7,768 bases of DNA from Cyclobacteriaceae bacterium (GCA_028289505.1 JANQPK010000153.1:1-7768), one strand, 5' to 3'; positions 1 to 7,506 are shown, counted from the first letter of the stretch. Made by a program: numbers and translations. Notes: generated by a model from the letters alone, not told the origin.

Positions 1-2749
1 TTTCTGTAGCGTAGTTAGCGGCCTCTATTATCCCTGGTTCAAAAAACGGGTTTTTTGTCAACTTCCGGTAGTATTGTTTGGCCTCTTGATGCCGACCTGC
101 ACGCTGGGCACCTATTGCGCCTCCCAGCAGTACCCAAGGCTCGTCATCAAAATCATCTCCTAGTACGGTAGTTAGTTGATCCAAGTTGGCATATTCTTCA
201 GATGTGATCGCCAACTGCAGTCGTTGCAAAGGACCAATTTCTGTTGGAAACTGTTCCAAAGGCATGGTGTTACCAGCCTCCAGCACCTGATTCCACAAAC
301 TTTTTGCGCTTTGACTATAAAGGTCTACATCGTTAATGCTGGCCAACAGGTCAAACTTTTCTGGTATTGATAATGCAACAGCATTGAAATGTAGGTACCA
401 GGCTTTCTGTTGATCTGTAAGCTCACTCCAATCATCTTTACCGGACCCCACAAAACTAAATAGATCTTCTAGGTTTGGACTCAGTGAACCCTCATCGCTT
501 CGATAGCGATAGGTGCTCCAGCTTTGTAAGGCTTCTTCAGTTCTGCCAAGGAGCAATAATGTTAACGCCTGATGCTTTAGTGCAGGCAGGTAGCCAGCGT
601 TTATTCCTTGCCTGAAAAAATCATAGGCTAAACGCGGCTGTCCGTTTTGAAGGCTCCACTGTCCCAGTATGTCATTGTAGAATCCGGATTTACCGCTATC
701 ACCGAATTGGAGATCAACCAGTATTTTAAAGGCTTGTTTCACATCACCAGTGTAGTACCATCTTAATGATGTGGCTAATTGCAGCTGATCTCGATACAGC
801 TCATTTTGTGGCTTACCCCAAAGGTTAGATACCAACGCAGTTTGTACGGAATCAATACCATTTCGTTGATTGATTTGAAAATTATACCACCAGGCAAAGC
901 TTATGGGATTCAAGGTAGAGTCACCAGGAACTGCTGGTTCAAAAAAGATTTGCTTATATTGGTTATTGGCCATTACCAACAGATTGCTTCCAACCTCCTG
1001 GTAGTCATGGTCGGTTAACTCAAATAAGCTATCCATTGGCACTTCTAATCCAGAACGTGTAATAAATGCCAGTTTATTGGATTGAATAGCCTTGGAAACC
1101 TGTGGGTTACTGTTCTTCTCCAACCTCTCCAGAAAATAGTAAGCAGAGTCCAGCAAATTTGTCTTTCCGTATAAAGTGGCCAAATTATTTGAAATATGTG
1201 GCTCATGCGGAAATTGTTCCATACCATCCTTCAGGGTAAACATGGCTTTAAAAAACATACCTTGCTCCTCATAAGCCCTGGCAGTATTGACAAAGGCAAA
1301 TGCGGTAGGCTGCTTAATGGTGGATTGTTTGTAATAGGCCAGTGCCTCACTTAAGTCTTGGTTTTGCATTTCCATAGCCGCTATGGCGTAATTGGATCGG
1401 TGATTGGTCTTGGCGTAAAGTGACGCTAATTTGTAGTACTCTTTTGCCAACATGGGTTGTTGATCAATCCTGTGCAAATCACCTATCCCGTTGTAGTACG
1501 CGGTAATAGCCTGATCCAAAGGATATTGATTTGAAATTAGAAACAACCCCAATACGCCAATAAACCCTGCTAGTCGCATTGAAAAAAACGGCATCTTTTT
1601 GGGCTTATAAACCACTTTATACACCTTCAGATTTTCCAATAGCACTCCTCTAAAATTAAACAGGATGTACACCAGAAATATAAATCCGATACACAGTTGA
1701 CTGAACACTACTGCATCTTCCAGGGCTTCTATGGCGGGATCATTTGCGGTGGCAAAAAAATACCCAATGGTAGTAAAACTGACTACAGCTAGCATCAGAT
1801 ACCCCACCAGTGCATGTGGCTCTGCGGGTATAATACTTTTGAATAATTCGGCCCGTTCCTTCAAACTCCAGATTCCAATTAAACTAGCAGCTATCAGTAT
1901 CCAAAAGGCATCGAGGTAGTAGAAATCCCAGTCTATGCGGCGGCTATTCTTAAGATAAAGCAGTAGAACATTCACTAAAAAGATCAAGGAAATTGCCAAG
2001 AAATGTATAAAGCTATTGCTGCTTTCCGAGGTATTGTTTCTTGTGATCAGCACTAAAAAACCATAGATAATCTCATGCCCGGTGAGCAGAATAAATATCA
2101 CTGTGAGTGCGATGGGTATGGCAATCCCATAATTTACCATGTAAAGATAGGGGTGGGATACACCACTATAAAAAAAAACTACCACTCCATAAATAACGGT
2201 TAATCCCAGAAAGGTTAGCAGTCTTATCCTTAGGTTGGTGTCTTTCCCAATAGCATGAAAATAATAGCTTGCAGGCAGATAAAGCAAAAATGCCAGAATA
2301 AGGGCAACCTTGTCAGTGCGATCAAACAACAGCAGCTGCTCCAACTTGAAGCCTACCATAATAAATATGAATGTGACCTGACTTACCAGGAACCAGAATC
2401 TACTAAGGTCTACAGCAAGAGATAAAGCTATAACTAGGCTAAGCCCCATTACTAATAACAATACTATGGCAGGCCATGTAGACAGCTCTAAATCACTTCC
2501 TTGAAATATTTGTGTGATCAAGTATTGGTCAACGGATATCTCCAAGGGGACAGTGGCCAATTTCCATGAGTCAATAATAAGTGGTATGGGGCTTATTTTA
2601 CTAATGGTTTCCCACTGTATAACCAACTTGGAACTCCAGAAGCTGGTCACCAGATAATACAAAATTGCCAACCCCAGTAGAATCAGCAGAATACGGTAAA
2701 GGTTTCTCCGGTCGTTGGGCCAGGCATTCCAGAACGTGAGTCTACTCAT
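1..2749 (-). CDS. Large polytopic membrane protein with C-terminal TPR region, unknown function (partial, C-terminus outside window)
   Basis: An open frame runs from ATG at 2749 to the left edge (916 codons, no stop), so the C-terminus is missing. I do not recognise a named family. Residues 1-410 are membrane-embedded: about 11 hydrophobic helices, near residues 18-38, 92-114, 118-134, 147-165, 176-195, 205-235, 246-266, 276-295, 313-333, 346-366 and 389-406. An extramembrane segment (39-91) separates the first two. The N-terminus (DRR) and the loop at 367-388 (YKPKK) are basic, suggesting both are cytoplasmic and the C-terminal part periplasmic. Residues 413-545 look like three or four TPR-type helical pairs, for example around 452-479 (EALAYY), 480-513 (ARAYEEQG, KAMFTLKDG) and 520-545. 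Similar pairs recur at 690-745 (GQPRLAYDFFRQG, GRTEEAL) and 872-900. The start lies 5 nt after the gatC stop with only a weak AAGG upstream, so it is probably co-transcribed. TPRs suggest a scaffolding or binding role (inference). The layout resembles some TPR-bearing O-antigen ligases, but I see no ligase motif. Confidence 0.85.
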   Translation of the reverse strand, partial: MSRLTFWNAWPNDRRNLYRILLILLGLAILYYLVTSFWSSKLVIQWETISKISPIPLIIDSWKLATVPLEISVDQYLITQIFQGSDLELSTWPAIVLLLVMGLSLVIALSLAVDLSRFWFLVSQVTFIFIMVGFKLEQLLLFDRTDKVALILAFLLYLPASYYFHAIGKDTNLRIRLLTFLGLTVIYGVVVFFYSGVSHPYLYMVNYGIAIPIALTVIFILLTGHEIIYGFLVLITRNNTSESSNSFIHFLAISLIFLVNVLLLYLKNSRRIDWDFYYLDAFWILIAASLIGIWSLKERAELFKSIIPAEPHALVGYLMLAVVSFTTIGYFFATANDPAIEALEDAVVFSQLCIGFIFLVYILFNFRGVLLENLKVYKVVYKPKKMPFFSMRLAGFIGVLGLFLISNQYPLDQAITAYYNGIGDLHRIDQQPMLAKEYYKLASLYAKTNHRSNYAIAAMEMQNQDLSEALAYYKQSTIKQPTAFAFVNTARAYEEQGMFFKAMFTLKDGMEQFPHEPHISNNLATLYGKTNLLDSAYYFLERLEKNSNPQVSKAIQSNKLAFITRSGLEVPMDSLFELTDHDYQEVGSNLLVMANNQYKQIFFEPAVPGDSTLNPISFAWWYNFQINQRNGIDSVQTALVSNLWGKPQNELYRDQLQLATSLRWYYTGDVKQAFKILVDLQFGDSGKSGFYNDILGQWSLQNGQPRLAYDFFRQGINAGYLPALKHQALTLLLLGRTEEALQSWSTYRYRSDEGSLSPNLEDLFSFVGSGKDDWSELTDQQKAWYLHFNAVALSIPEKFDLLASINDVDLYSQSAKSLWNQVLEAGNTMPLEQFPTEIGPLQRLQLAITSEEYANLDQLTTVLGDDFDDEPWVLLGGAIGAQRAGRHQEAKQYYRKLTKNPFFEPGIIEAANYATE

Positions 2750-2754
2750 TTACG

Positions 2755-3042
2755 TTATTTCAGAACCTTAGGAACCTTAATAAATTCGCCGTCCTGTTTA
2801 GGTGCGTTCTTTAATGCTTGTGCTCTGTTCATATCAGTTTTGACGGAATCCTCCCTCCATGAATTGACCTCCTGAGACATATTGGTCAGGGGTTCGACTC
2901 CCTCCGTATCCACTTCATGGAGTTTCTCAACCCACCTGATCATGTCATTCAGCCCCTTTAACATTTCCTGTTCGGATTCACTGGAAAAATTTAAACGCGC
3001 CAAGTGCGCCAACTTAAGTAACGTCTCCCGATTGATTTCCAT
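2755..3042 (-). CDS. gatC: Asp-tRNA(Asn)/Glu-tRNA(Gln) amidotransferase subunit C
   Basis: This is the small subunit of the GatCAB amidotransferase, which converts Glu-tRNA(Gln) and/or Asp-tRNA(Asn) to the amidated forms in the cytoplasm. GatC wraps around GatA and GatB and stabilises the complex. The 95-residue length is normal. Family hallmarks are visible: the N-terminal helix LAHLARL at residues 11-17, VEPLTNM at 49-55, the RED at 63-65, and the C-terminal NAPKQDGEFIKVPKVL (79-94). The ATG at 3042 gives the canonical N-terminus, and the next Met (residue 28) would remove the conserved helix. This start therefore holds even though it lies 29 nt inside the end of the upstream acyltransferase gene. 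No strong Shine-Dalgarno is seen, so translation is probably coupled to that gene. gatA and gatB are not in the window. Confidence 0.96.
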   Translation of the reverse strand: MEINRETLLKLAHLARLNFSSESEQEMLKGLNDMIRWVEKLHEVDTEGVEPLTNMSQEVNSWREDSVKTDMNRAQALKNAPKQDGEFIKVPKVLK

Positions 3043-3769
3043 ATGGATGATGCTTCAATAATTCTGATTTAATGATTCGGGTCACCTGACCTTTTAAGGA
3101 TTCCAGGTCCTGCAATGATAATCCTTCGGTAGGAAGTGGTTTGTGATATATGGCAATAGATTTCCTGCGGTTCACCATGAGACCTTGATGGCTGGGTAAA
3201 ATTATCCAATTGTAGGGAATAGTAACAGGAACTATGGGTATTTGTTTCTCAATAGCAAGTCGGAAAGCACCGTCCTTAAATGGTTCTAACTTAGGAGGTT
3301 CTTTCTCCGTACCCCCTTCCGGAAACATCACCAAACTTATTCCCTGATCGATGACCGAAGCGGCTCGCTGCAAGGTTGCATATTTACTTTTAATACTGGA
3401 TCGGTCGACTGTTATATGGACCTTGGCAAACACGTAACCAAACAATGGGACCTTTGAAAGCGAACTCTTTCCCACAAAGACAAATGGATTGCGATACAGG
3501 CCGATTAATGGGATATCCAGAAACGAACTGTGATTGGCGCAGAACACATATTGTTTGGAAGGGTCTAACGGGGCATTGTAGATTTGTTTTACCGGTATAA
3601 ATGAAAGTCTCCAGAACCAGATCGCCCACCAATGATTTAAGCGGAGCGCAAACCCTCGCCCTCCTTCGAACTGTATAGTAAGCCAGAATAGTGGGAAAAA
3701 TAATAGAAAGATAAGTGCAAAAACCGTTAGGCAATATCTGGAGTACAACCAACGAATCAGCCCTTTCAT
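3014..3769 (-). CDS. plsC: Lysophospholipid acyltransferase family protein (1-acyl-sn-glycerol-3-phosphate acyltransferase-like)
   Basis: This is a member of the PlsC-type acyltransferase family. Such enzymes transfer a fatty acyl group to lysophosphatidic acid, giving phosphatidic acid at the inner membrane. A hydrophobic N-terminal segment (residues 14-34) would anchor it. The four family blocks are in order: motif I NHSSFLD with catalytic H80 and D85 (HX4D); motif II HITVDR at 118-123; motif III FPEGG at 149-153; motif IV IPIVPVTI at 177-184. The length (251 aa) is typical. Motif III departs from the textbook FPEGTR by having Gly-Thr after FPEG, so the acyl acceptor could differ (for example a lyso-aminolipid). 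The gene symbol reflects family, not proven substrate. It follows the MATE gene by 15 nt, and its last codons overlap gatC in another frame. Confidence 0.9.
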   Translation of the reverse strand: MKGLIRWLYSRYCLTVFALIFLLFFPLFWLTIQFEGGRGFALRLNHWWAIWFWRLSFIPVKQIYNAPLDPSKQYVFCANHSSFLDIPLIGLYRNPFVFVGKSSLSKVPLFGYVFAKVHITVDRSSIKSKYATLQRAASVIDQGISLVMFPEGGTEKEPPKLEPFKDGAFRLAIEKQIPIVPVTIPYNWIILPSHQGLMVNRRKSIAIYHKPLPTEGLSLQDLESLKGQVTRIIKSELLKHHPYGNQSGDVT

Positions 3770-3784
3770 ATGGCTAAATATATA

Positions 3785-5128
3785 CTATTCCAGCATATTT
3801 TTTGTCAGATGGCTGAAACGATAAGCAAGTAATATGGCCGCAACGGACAAACCAATCAGCAACCCGTACCAAATACCATTTGCCCCCATTCCAAGAGGAA
3901 ATGCCAAAAAGTATCCAACCGGCAGGCCCAGTACCCAGTATGCAGTTATCGCTATAACAGTGGGGATCTTGACGTCTTCTATTCCCCTCAGCGCTCCCAT
4001 GGCTACCACCTGCACTCCGTCTGAAATTTGGAAAAATGCTGCCACTACCAGTAACTGGCTGGCAATGTCAATTACTTGAAGGTCTGAAATATACAATGTA
4101 GGCAGGAAGTGCTTAAAGGTGAGAAATATCATAGCAGCAAACCCCATAAATAACGCAACCATAATAAAACTGGTATGACCTGCAATCCTCAGGTTTACCA
4201 GGTTCTTTCTTCCCAACTGATTACCTACTCTGATGGTAGCGGCGGATGCCATACCTGTGGCCATCATATAACTTATTGAGGCCAAGCTAATGGCAATCTG
4301 ATGTGCAGCTAACTTCAAAGTGCCCAACCAACCCATCATAATTGCTGCAAACCCAAATGCACCAACTTCAAAAACGAACTGAAGGCCGGCAGGAACTCCA
4401 ACTTTTAAAATTCTACGTATCACGGTCTTGGAGATCCCACGCATCTTAAATGCCGATCTGAAGGATCTGAATTTAGGTGCTCGATAAACATAAAGACCCA
4501 TTAATATCGCCATAGTAGTCCTTGCAATCAGGGTGGCCCAGCCTGCGCCATTCAATCCCAACTCGGGAAGGCCAAGTTTACCGTAGATGAGCAGATAGTT
4601 CAAGATGATGTTCAGGCCGTTCCCCGTTAAGGTCACATACATGGCCTGGCGAGTATTACCCATGCCTTCTGCAAACTGTCTGAATGACTGAAATATCATG
4701 TAGGGTACCAAGGCCACGGTGATGATCTGCAGGTACGGAATTGCCAGCCTCACCACCTCTGTTGGCTGGTCCAGTTGATATAGCACAGGAGTGCATATCA
4801 CTACACTCAAAACCAATAATATACCAAGTAATATATTGACCAAGAGACCGTTACTGAAAATGCTTTGGATCTTTCCGGAATCTTGCTCACCATCTGCAGC
4901 TGCTACCAATGGCGTGACCGCCAGGGAGACTCCCAGACCAAACACCATAATTACGTGGAAGATTACGTTGGCCAAAGAAGCTGCAGCTAAGGGCTCTGCC
5001 CCCAGTCGTCCTACCATGAGACTATCTGCCACGCCCACCAGTACTTGTCCCAATTGGCTCAGCATCACTGGATATGCCAGCACAAAGTTTTTCCGATAGT
5101 GCTGTTTGTATTGACCAGAAAGTATCAC
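3785..5128 (-). CDS. norM: MATE family efflux transporter, NorM type
   Basis: A 447-residue inner-membrane antiporter with about 12 predicted helices. MATE proteins export cationic drugs, dyes or metabolites in exchange for Na+ or H+. The N-terminal block has the MATE signature around GVADSLMVGRLG, and the same region of the second half is recognisable (GNQLGRKN, residues 302-309). Three acidic residues implicated in cation coupling in Vibrio NorM appear in matching contexts: D35 in helix 1 (VADSLMVG), E254 in helix 7 (FVFEVGAF) and D370 in helix 10 (QISDGVQV). This supports a NorM-like, possibly Na+-coupled, carrier; substrates cannot be read from sequence. The start codon is GTG (5128-5126), overlapping the Nudix TGA stop by 4 nt (GTGA), which suggests translational coupling. 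The mature fold starts soon after this codon (LAYPVMLSQ), so the start fits family length. Confidence 0.95.
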   Translation of the reverse strand: MILSGQYKQHYRKNFVLAYPVMLSQLGQVLVGVADSLMVGRLGAEPLAAASLANVIFHVIMVFGLGVSLAVTPLVAAADGEQDSGKIQSIFSNGLLVNILLGILLVLSVVICTPVLYQLDQPTEVVRLAIPYLQIITVALVPYMIFQSFRQFAEGMGNTRQAMYVTLTGNGLNIILNYLLIYGKLGLPELGLNGAGWATLIARTTMAILMGLYVYRAPKFRSFRSAFKMRGISKTVIRRILKVGVPAGLQFVFEVGAFGFAAIMMGWLGTLKLAAHQIAISLASISYMMATGMASAATIRVGNQLGRKNLVNLRIAGHTSFIMVALFMGFAAMIFLTFKHFLPTLYISDLQVIDIASQLLVVAAFFQISDGVQVVAMGALRGIEDVKIPTVIAITAYWVLGLPVGYFLAFPLGMGANGIWYGLLIGLSVAAILLAYRFSHLTKNMLE

Positions 5129-5685
5129 ATCCCCAGTACCCTGGCGGCTTTAAGAACACTGGCCACACTGAGTCCGTCTGTAATACCTCCAGCCATTACC
5201 AGTTCTACCAGCTCTGCGAAGGCGATCTTTTTAATCTGAAGGTCTTCGGTTTCATCGAACTGAGGTGTACCAAGGGTAAGCTCTTCTGCAATGTAGGTTA
5301 TGGCATACTCATCTGTTACACTATTTGATGGGTGCATTTCAAGTAAGGTGGTCCATTTTAGAGCGGTAATCCCAGTTTCTTCTTGTAATTCTCGCTGTGC
5401 TCCTATCAAAGGATCCTCATGGAAAGGCACACCACCCATTGGCAGTTCCCAGCTATATAAATCCAGGGTGTATCGATGTTGCCCCACAATCCAAGTATAA
5501 CCATGCGGGTCTAAGGGAATAATGGCAACAGCCAGGTTCTTGAAACCCACTTTTCCATAGATCCCTGAGTTTCCAGCCGGATTAATTATCTGGTCTTCTT
5601 TTACCTCAATCCAAGGGTTCTCATAGACTACCCTTGAACTAATGGTTTGCCAGGGATTAGGTGTTGCTTTCATAGGCACAAACAT
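5125..5685 (-). CDS. Nudix hydrolase, ADP-ribose pyrophosphatase-like
   Basis: A 186-residue cytoplasmic Nudix enzyme, expected to split a nucleoside diphosphate linked to another moiety using Mg2+. The Nudix box GX5EX7REUXEEXGU is complete: G84, E90, R98-E99-L100, E102-E103, G105-I106. After the box comes HPSNSVTDE (118-126), the proline-containing loop typical of ADP-ribose or ADP-sugar pyrophosphatases. WELPMGG (79-85) precedes the catalytic helix. ADP-ribose is therefore the best guess, but other sugar nucleotides are possible. Two in-frame ATGs compete: 5685 (MFVP...) and 5673 (MKATPNPWQ...). The second gives a family-like N-terminus leading into NPWQTISSRVVYENPW, so the true product may be 182 residues. 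It is the first gene of the leftward unit and overlaps the MATE start by 4 nt. Confidence 0.93.
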   Translation of the reverse strand: MFVPMKATPNPWQTISSRVVYENPWIEVKEDQIINPAGNSGIYGKVGFKNLAVAIIPLDPHGYTWIVGQHRYTLDLYSWELPMGGVPFHEDPLIGAQRELQEETGITALKWTTLLEMHPSNSVTDEYAITYIAEELTLGTPQFDETEDLQIKKIAFAELVELVMAGGITDGLSVASVLKAARVLGM

Positions 5686-5695
5686 AATGGGCTAC

Positions 5696-5726
5696 TTTGA
5701 ATTTATTTTGCTCTTATCTACTTTTC
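5696..5726 (+). promoter_or_regulatory. Candidate Bacteroidota-type promoter for rnhB
   Basis: A TTTG box (5696-5699) is followed after exactly 19 nt by TACTTTTC (5719-5726). This matches the Bacteroidota primary-sigma pattern TTTG-N19-TAnnTTTG with one mismatch, in the last base. Transcription would begin near 5731-5734, giving a leader of roughly 33 nt before the rnhB ATG. The -33 box lies only 11 bp from the upstream Nudix start on the other strand, so the two promoters would be packed back to back. Found by eye, with no experimental support. Confidence 0.45.
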
Positions 5727-5765
5727 TTTCACCATCACTTCTGTTTATCTTAGTAGTTAGATAGA

Positions 5766-6371
5766 ATGCTTAAATCACAGTTTTACAAGCGTAAAATTGA
5801 GGCTGGCTGTGACGAAGCTGGCCGGGGTTGTCTGGCAGGTCCAGTGGTGGCTGCTGCGGTAATCCTTCCCAAAAACTACCGCCATAAGATCCTTACTGAT
5901 TCCAAGAAACTAAGCAAAAAACAGCGCACAGAGCTGCGAGAAGAGGTGGAAACTCAAGCTTTAGCATGGTCTATTGGAATTGCCACCCATCTTGAAATTG
6001 ATGAGATTAACATACTAAACGCCTCCTACTTAGCCATGCATCGCGCTATTGATCAATTAACCCAAAAACCTGAATATCTGTTAATTGACGGAAACAGATT
6101 TAAAGCTTATCCCGAAATTCCTCATAAGTGTATCGTTAAAGGAGACAGTAAATTCTTTTCTATTGCCGCGGCTTCAATTTTGGCTAAAACCCACCGCGAT
6201 CAGTTGATGGAAACGCTTAGCCAAGATCACCCGGAGTACCATTGGCATACCAATGTGGGGTACCCCACCCCAGCACATCGTTCCGCCATCCGCAAGCATG
6301 GCATTACTCCTTTTCATCGGAAATCATTTCAGCTACTTCCGGCACAATTGGATTTATTTGAAAGAAGCTGA
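5766..6371 (+). CDS. rnhB: Ribonuclease HII
   Basis: RNase HII cuts the RNA strand of RNA-DNA hybrids and starts removal of single ribonucleotides misincorporated in DNA. The 201-residue protein is a normal, single-domain family member. Catalytic acids are in their expected settings: D16-E17 in GCDEAGRGCLAGPV, D108 in LLIDGN, and D127 in KGDSKF just before SIAAASILAKTHRD. The GRG motif (19-21) recognises the RNA-DNA junction, and Y166 in NVGYPTPAH corresponds to the conserved GYPT tyrosine. The C-terminus ends LDLFERS, resembling a PCNA/clamp-binding QxxL(x)LF peptide (residues 194-198, QLDLF), so a sliding-clamp contact is possible (inference). The ATG at 5766 is the only sensible start, since the next Met is residue 91. 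It is the first gene of the rightward unit. Confidence 0.97.
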   Translation: MLKSQFYKRKIEAGCDEAGRGCLAGPVVAAAVILPKNYRHKILTDSKKLSKKQRTELREEVETQALAWSIGIATHLEIDEINILNASYLAMHRAIDQLTQKPEYLLIDGNRFKAYPEIPHKCIVKGDSKFFSIAAASILAKTHRDQLMETLSQDHPEYHWHTNVGYPTPAHRSAIRKHGITPFHRKSFQLLPAQLDLFERS

Positions 6372-6420
6372 ATGGATATACTTTCAACACAAAAATTTAC
6401 CTTAAACGTAAGATCAAGAA

Positions 6421-7506
6421 ATGGCAATAAAACAAGTACCCCTGGCAGAAACACACCGCAAACTTGGAGCCCGTATGGTGGAGTTTGCCGGATATGAGAT
6501 GCCCATACGATACAGCTCACTGGTAGAGGAGCATCTGACGGTCCGGGAGCAGGTTGGGCTTTTTGATGTTTCTCACATGGGGGAATTCCTGATTAATGGA
6601 CCCCAAGCCCTGAATCTGATTCAAAAATGCACCAGCAATGATGCCAGTAAACTTGTTGATGGGCAGGCACAGTATTCCTGCCTGGTCAACGCCAATGGTG
6701 GCATCATCGACGACCTTTTAATTTACCGTATAGAACATGATCAGTATTTGGTGGTTGTCAATGCTTCCAATATTGAGAAGGACTGGGACTGGCTCAATCA
6801 ACATAAACAGACACTGGATGTAAGCCTTGATAATATTTCCGATCATATTTGTTTATTGGCGGTACAAGGACCACTGGCAGCAGCAGCCCTACAGGATCTT
6901 ACGAAGGTAGATCTAAGCGCCCAAAAGTATTACACATTTAGCATAGGTACCTTCGCAGAAACTCCAGAAGTAATCATATCCGCCACTGGATATACAGGTT
7001 CTGGCGGATTCGAACTATATATTCCGGCAGCACAAGCTTCAAAAGTGTGGAATGAGATCATGGAATCCGGAAGTCGATTTGGGCTCAAACCAATTGGTTT
7101 AGGAGCTCGCGACACCCTGCGTTTGGAAAAAGGTTATTGTCTTTATGGAAATGATATTGACCATGAAACCAGCCCATTGGAAGCAGGGCTTGGTTGGATT
7201 ACTAAACTGCATAAGGATTTTATTGGATCTGATGTGCTGAGAAAACAAAAGGAACACGGCATAACCAAAAAGCTTTGTGGATTCACTATGGATGAAAAAG
7301 GTATTCCCCGAAAGGATTATAGAATTTTGGATGCTGAGGGCCATCAAATTGGAGTAGTGACTTCTGGAAGTCAATCTCCCTGTTTAAATAATGGTATTGG
7401 ATTGGGATATCTCACCATGGAACATGCAAAACCAGAAAATAATATTTTTATTGAGATCAGGAAAAAGCCTGTAAAGGCCACTATCAAAAAACTACCCATG
7501 GTATGA
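6421..7506 (+). CDS. gcvT: Aminomethyltransferase, T-protein of the glycine cleavage system
   Basis: GcvT takes the aminomethyl group from the lipoyl arm of GcvH and, with tetrahydrofolate, releases ammonia and 5,10-methylene-THF. The protein has 361 residues, the family's usual length. The N-terminal block reads like known T-proteins (KLGARMVEFAGYEMPIRY, then FDVSHMGEF at 48-56). GGIIDDLL (93-100) carries D98, which aligns with the key folate-site Asp96 of the Thermotoga enzyme. Further family marks are GYTGSGGFE (190-198), GLGARDTLRLE (226-236), LYGNDID (241-247) and the C-terminal barrel motif TSGSQSP (314-320). The start at 6421 leaves 49 nt after rnhB, and no convincing separate promoter is seen there. 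Its TGA stop overlaps the comB ATG (ATGA). No gcvH or gcvP is present in the window. Confidence 0.97.
   Translation: MAIKQVPLAETHRKLGARMVEFAGYEMPIRYSSLVEEHLTVREQVGLFDVSHMGEFLINGPQALNLIQKCTSNDASKLVDGQAQYSCLVNANGGIIDDLLIYRIEHDQYLVVVNASNIEKDWDWLNQHKQTLDVSLDNISDHICLLAVQGPLAAAALQDLTKVDLSAQKYYTFSIGTFAETPEVIISATGYTGSGGFELYIPAAQASKVWNEIMESGSRFGLKPIGLGARDTLRLEKGYCLYGNDIDHETSPLEAGLGWITKLHKDFIGSDVLRKQKEHGITKKLCGFTMDEKGIPRKDYRILDAEGHQIGVVTSGSQSPCLNNGIGLGYLTMEHAKPENNIFIEIRKKPVKATIKKLPMV

Noticed and set aside
42..58. Inverted repeat CAAAAAA-CGGG-TTTTTTG resembling a small hairpin
   Set aside because: It lies inside the continuous frame of the membrane-TPR protein (Lys-Asn-Pro-Phe-Phe codons), is AT-only in its arms, and is too weak for a terminator.
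2170..2178. Run of nine A (T9 in the coding strand) as a possible slippage or phase-variation site
   Set aside because: The frame is intact on both sides and encodes membrane-helix Phe residues; a single run without variant data is not evidence for switching.
3390..3752. 120-codon minus-strand open frame within the acyltransferase gene
   Set aside because: It is a shadow in another frame: no family motif, Cys/Arg-rich composition, and full overlap with a gene that has all its catalytic blocks.
6255..6268. Perfect 14-bp palindrome GTGGGGTACCCCAC inside rnhB
   Set aside because: It encodes the conserved Val-Gly-Tyr-Pro-Thr stretch of RNase HII, so protein constraint explains it; there is no second copy or regulatory context.
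6357..6386. Possible separate promoter for gcvT (TTTG, 18 nt, TACTTTCA)
   Set aside because: The -7 part matches only four of six fixed positions and the spacing is short; read-through from rnhB explains expression.
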